From JBBSEZ01 sp038239195 (GTDB taxonomy: Bacteria; Planctomycetota; Planctomycetia; Gemmatales; Gemmataceae), in assembly GCA_038239195.1 (NCBI GenBank), contig JBBSEZ010000540.1, positions 1 through 5,943 on the forward strand: 5,943 nt of DNA, given 5' to 3'. This document shows positions 5,798-5,943 of this stretch, one piece after another. The notes under the pieces were generated by a model. It worked only from the letters and a program-made list of their open reading frames with translations, was not told the DNA's origin and did not search any database. The position numbers and the translations under genes are program-made. Numbering within the stretch: the stretch's first letter is position 1; each line of letters begins with the position of its first letter.

Positions 5798-5943
5798 CTC
5801 TGAGAGGTTGGGAACGAATCGAGGCGAGCGGGGCGGCGCCCGCCCCCCCGGGGGGGGCGCCAACACCCGCGGGGGCCATGCCCCCCCCCCCCCGGCCCCA
5901 TTTTTTAAATCTCCTGGGGGGGCCCCCCCCACAACCCCCCAAA
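5798..5943. other. Low-complexity contig end, probably unreliable sequence
   Basis: After the last stop codon the sequence turns into homopolymer runs: C7 next to G8 around 5843-5857, about 13 Cs from 5881, then an isolated A/T patch followed by more G and C runs. GGCGCC at 5835-5840 and 5856-5861 flanks the C7/G8 pair and would form a hairpin. No gene is visible. The pattern differs sharply from the rest of the window and looks like base-calling or assembly decay at a contig edge, though a GC-rich terminator for the preceding gene might be hidden in its first part. Confidence 0.65.

Noticed and set aside
5525..5942. Minus-strand open frames over the right end
   Set aside because: They run through the homopolymer-rich, unreliable contig end and are antisense to the 196-residue gene. 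Gly/Pro-rich translations reflect the C/G runs.

Overview
The window looks like a high-GC planctomycete (Planctomycetota, probably Gemmatales/Isosphaerales-like), most likely a contig from an environmental assembly. Reasons: strongly GC-biased third codon positions; a large secreted protein joining redoxin, cytochrome c, a PHM-like copper monooxygenase fold and an EF-hand, an architecture typical of that phylum; remnants resembling a planctomycete-type ECF sigma factor and a DUF1501 protein; and a tRNA gene without encoded CCA. The assignment is by recognition, not by a database search.

Layout from left to right. A tRNA-Ser(UGA) gene on the + strand fills the first 91 bases. Converging on it from the minus strand is a 666-residue exported multidomain redox protein (112-2112). 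A 274-bp GC-rich spacer follows, with an 11-bp inverted repeat but no convincing gene. Next on the minus strand is a small alpha/beta hydrolase (2387-2881). The 590 bp from 2882 to 3471 hold no intact gene. They carry two minus-strand coding remnants in different frames: a sigma region 4-like piece and a DUF1501 C-terminus-like piece. They also hold the apparent + strand promoter and RBS of the next gene. A soluble hybrid histidine kinase (REC-HisKA-HATPase-REC, 3472-5121) follows, then a hairpin, a second promoter-like site with the same CTACAATG -10 element, and an unrecognised 196-residue helical protein (5207-5797). The last 146 bases degrade into long C and G runs and look like a poor-quality contig end.

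Functionally there is no single pathway. The minus-strand oxidoreductase is a predicted periplasmic or extracytoplasmic enzyme that combines copper, haem and thiol redox centres. The kinase is a cytoplasmic signalling protein without its own sensor domain, so its input must come through phosphorylation of the N-terminal receiver or from a partner protein. The downstream 196-residue protein is its only same-strand neighbour, but it appears to have its own promoter. I found no CRISPR array, insertion sequence, defence system or phage module. The most interesting items are the intact set of six copper ligands in the fused oxidoreductase, the unusual D-arm of the tRNA, and the compact pair of gene remnants between 2906 and 3245.
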